A DNA stretch of 64,000 nt from Dryomyza anilis (taxonomy: Eukaryota > Arthropoda > Insecta > Diptera > Dryomyzidae). The notes beneath the pieces were generated by a model. It saw nothing but the letters and a program-made list of their open reading frames with translations, was not told where the DNA came from and did no database searches. Location: assembly GCA_951804985.1 (NCBI GenBank), contig OX638135.1:40524617-40588616 (forward strand). The letters are read 5' to 3'. The stretch's first letter is position 1; every line of letters starts with the position of its first letter. The position numbers and the translations under genes are program-made. Shown here in pieces: positions 61,370-64,000 of this stretch.

Positions 61370-61740
61370 TTTGCGCTTTTTAAAAAGAGAGGAAACTATA
61401 GAGAAAGGCGCAAAATTTGCAAAAAATCATAAAATTGCAAATTTTCCACCTTTACAGAAGGGCGCAAAATATATAGAAAGGCGCAAAATGTTCAGAAAAG
61501 CATAAAATTGCAAATGCGCCTAATTTACAAAATTTTTGCGCCTCTACAGAAGGGCGCAACATTTTCAAAAAAGCATAAATTTGCAAATGCGCCTAATTTA
61601 CAAAAGGCGCAAAATGTTCAAAAAAGCATAAAATTGCAAATGTGCCTAATTTACATAATTTTGGCGCCTCTACAGAAGGGCGCAAAATGTTCAAAAAAGC
61701 ATAAAATTGCAAATGCGCCTAATATTCAGAATTTTTAGGC
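61370..61740 (+). repeat. 92-bp GCGCC/GGCGC array, copy 3 (about 4 units, irregular)
   Basis: Same units as in copies 1 and 2 (GCGCCTCTACAGAAGGGCGC, AAAATTGCAAATGCGCC), with shortened units around 61550-61640. Confidence 0.85.
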
Positions 61741-62895
61741 CTTTTTAAAAGACCGGAAACTACAGAGAAACGCGTTAAATTTTCAAAACAATAAACATAA
61801 AATGGAAAAAGCGCCTAAAATGCAGAATGTTTAATAGATCGCAAAATATAGAAAAAGGCGCCAAATTTTCAAAAACAATTTCAAAAATTCATTTACAGAG
61901 TAAATATGCGTCATTTTCATTTTGTGTTTGTTTTGATAATTTTGCTTTGTAAAGACGATAAAATTCTGTAAGTTATGCGCTGTTTTAATTTTGATTGTTA
62001 TTTGAATAGGTTACGCCTTTTTGAGTTTTTCTACATTGCACCATTGTGTAAAAATTTCTAACTGTCTCAAGATTACTAATATTCTGTAAATTACCTTTTT
62101 AATTGTTCGCTTTTTTTTAATTTTGCGACTTAAAAAAAACTTTTTGACATTTTAATCATTGTTAAAATTGTCCAAAATAGCGGGTAATTTTTATTTTAAA
62201 GTTGACTTTAAATTGTCTACGAATATGCGCAATTGTATTTTGACAAAGATTCTGAAGAATACACAATTCGAGTTTTAAATATTTTGAGATCTATATCAAA
62301 ATGTCCCAAGACAAAAATTCTAGGCAGGGTCGAGACAGTTTAGAAACATTTTTTCGACATATTTTAAAAAGATATAGGCGGAGTTTGTATCACAAGCTGT
62401 CTGCCCGATTCCAAAATATGCCGTGAATCTGTCATTAAAAAACCACAACATTTTATAAACTGCTATACACTTCCCAAAATATTCCATTTATCTGTGTATT
62501 GGACGGAAATATTACTGAAAAATTACTGAAAAATCAATATTAAATCGAATTTAATCATTATAGGAGCATAACCAACGACAATTTTAGACAACTTTAATAA
62601 TTCGACTTAAAAAAATTCGACTTTTTTAGAATTTTTGTATAGAATAAATTGTCAAATAGATGATTTTGAATTTAAATTTTACTTTAAATTGTCTATACTA
62701 ATGCGCCATAGTTTTTAAAAAATATACATATATTTTGTATATCTTCGTTGTACAACTATAAGTCCAAATACCATTTTTGAAAGTTTGATAAAAGTTCGAC
62801 AATTCATAGTTTTAGATGTGTTGGTGTATTTTCATAATTAAAGAGTTGAGAAAGTTAGGTCACATGGGTAAGTTCGGTCACATGGGACGGACTTT

Positions 62896-63670
62896 TATAG
62901 TCGGTCGGGCCCGACTATGGAATACCCTACACCTTTGATGTGAATATTAATGTTGGTAATTTAATTGTATACCTACATTTGAAGTTGTTAATTATGCTGA
63001 ACATTCTTACACTCAGAATATTATCTACATACCAAATTTCTTACGACGTATATCCAATTAATTTATAAAATTGATGTAAAAGTGAAAATAAAAAAAAAAA
63101 ATGAAACTTGTAGAAATATAAATGTGGGCGAATCACGCCCACTTTTAAAACATATGTAGAGATTTAAGGCTAATATTTGATAATTTTGTTTTCACTAATT
63201 TGCGAATAAAATGTCCACTATGAAAAAGCGAAAAGTAATAAAAAATTAAAATGTGGGCGTATCACGCCCATTTTTGGATCACATATTTTTAGGTGAATTC
63301 TAACTATATTTTTTAAATTTTATAAGTATATCTTGAATACTTTTCGAGTTATTGCTTCGTAAAAGTTATATAAAAGTAAATTGTATGGAAGGTGGGCGTG
63401 TCCGTTGACCAATTTGGCTCATTTACATTGACAAAACTAACTTTTGGCTAAAAAGTATTGAAACGAAATATCATCGCATTTTAAGCAGTATTTCTCAAGT
63501 TATCGTGTATACGGACAGCAAGACAGACGGACGGACAGACAGACAGACGGACATGGCTAAACGGACTCGGGTGGTGATGCTGATCAAGAATATATATACT
63601 TATCCATACCGGTCACGCCTCCTAAGGGGCGTTACAATATATGCACAAAGTTAATATACCCTGTATAAAA
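62896..63670 (+). mobile_element. mini-me / DINE-1-like element, copy 4 (diverged)
   Basis: TATAGTCGGTCGGGCCCGAC, then ATACCCTACAC at the 5' end; GTCY array 63513-63553; core ACATGGCTAAACGGACTCGG, TGATCAAGAATATATATACT; 3' end ATATACCCTGTATAAAA. The inner part differs from copies 1-3 and twice contains GTGGGCG(A/T)ATCACGCCCA. It is inserted in the satellite-bearing element at the site that reads CATAATTAATCTCTTATTCA when empty (48306, 53580). Confidence 0.75.
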
Positions 63671-64000
63671 ATCAAATATTCACAAAATATAGTTTTTAAG
63701 TATGTCCAATCGGCACTGCGCTAAAAGGTTATGATTGTTTCAAATTATAATTGAAGAAGTTATTAACAAAAAAAATCGATATTGAAACAAAATTTATTTG
63801 ATGACTTTTAGTTCTATAACGACGATTTATAATCCGATTTTTACGTTTTTAGTATTTTTGAAATTAAAAAAACTGTTGTAAATTAATTTAATAATTGGTG
63901 AAGTAACTATTACCTTTTAATTCTTGAATAAATGGAACAAAAAACTAGGTTAAATATCAAACTTACGTTTGGTACAATTGGTATAAATGTTATACTTTAC

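Larger units (their letters stand above)
61249..64000 (+). mobile_element. Satellite-bearing element, copy 3 (interrupted by mini-me, runs off the window)
   Basis: Starts AGCGCGGATCCAGGTGGGCG (61249), then GACCCCCCCCCC, AAAAAAGGCGCAC, the 92-bp array (to ~61740) and the shared tail (CAAGATTACTAATATTCTGT... at 62069). More diverged from copies 1 and 2 than they are from each other, so it is an independent insertion and not part of the tandem duplication. The left flank differs (no LINE fragment), which supports 61249 as the true left end. Confidence 0.65.

Overview
The window looks like transposon-derived heterochromatin from a higher (schizophoran) fly. It is very AT-rich, has (TA)n tracts, and carries four elements of the dipteran mini-me / DINE-1 type (GTCY array plus TATATA core). 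The rest is dipteran-style BEL, Ty3/gypsy, RTE, Penelope and RNase H-bearing LINE remnants. I found no intact host gene, no authentic tRNA or rRNA gene and no CRISPR array. Every recognisable coding region is a broken mobile-element or virus-like gene.

Layout, left half. 1-1021: the 5' end of a minus-strand, tRNA-Leu-primed LTR retrotransposon (LTR, PBS, gag with a SAP-like N-terminus), then the first of four copies of a tRNA-derived SINE. 2.2-10.3 kb: a SINE, a LINE tail with a 76-bp duplication, several tandem or low-complexity repeat blocks, and a ~1 kb long-TIR transposon with a 9-bp target duplication. 10.8-16.6 kb: ends of a CCCAGAYAGCAAA-type DNA transposon enclosing a dead RTE LINE and a Penelope-like element (RT plus GIY-YIG) with an inverted 5' copy of its 3' region. 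17.2-19.7 kb: a decayed Ty3/gypsy element. 19.7-22.5 kb: a TIR element with (TA)n, a 269-bp tandem repeat and a ~580-bp palindrome. 23.7-27.8 kb: a minus-strand gypsy pol piece and a long plus-strand LINE with an RNase H domain.

Layout, middle. 28.8-29.9 kb: a frameshifted capsid gene of Polinton/Maverick (F54H12.2-like) type, cut by a BEL/Pao element (30.05-33.6 kb, minus strand, gag-protease retained, RT/integrase deleted). It is followed by a tRNA-Ser-primed 297/17.6-like gypsy element (plus strand). A 1,244-bp stretch of this composite (BEL LTR, gypsy LTR, leader, SINE) is repeated 2,412 bp downstream at about 99% identity. 37.1-40.2 kb: a minus-strand gypsy pol split by a 1.55-kb hAT-type element, itself carrying a 0.4-kb MITE. 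40.2-42.3 kb: an element with about seven ~180-bp internal repeats, a second copy of which lies inverted at 59.3-60.1 kb.

Layout, right half. 42.3-44.0 kb: an ACCCGGGTA palindrome cluster and a 1.3-kb foldback element. 45.1-56.35 kb: LINE pieces and a two-and-a-bit-copy tandem duplication (~5.33-kb unit: mini-me, LINE endonuclease fragment, an element with a 92-bp GCGCC satellite, (TA)n). 56.8-58.7 kb: a hAT foldback with a perfect 8-bp target duplication and two opposing arrays of ~59-bp repeats. 59.68-59.83 kb: a 148-bp MITE whose empty site is visible in the paralogous copy at ~41.9 kb. 61.2-64 kb: a third copy of the satellite-bearing element, interrupted by another mini-me.

The elements do not work together as a pathway. 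The biology here is nesting, internal-array formation and duplication between repeats. Coordinates of element ends with a TSD or TIR are good to a few bases; other boundaries are approximate.
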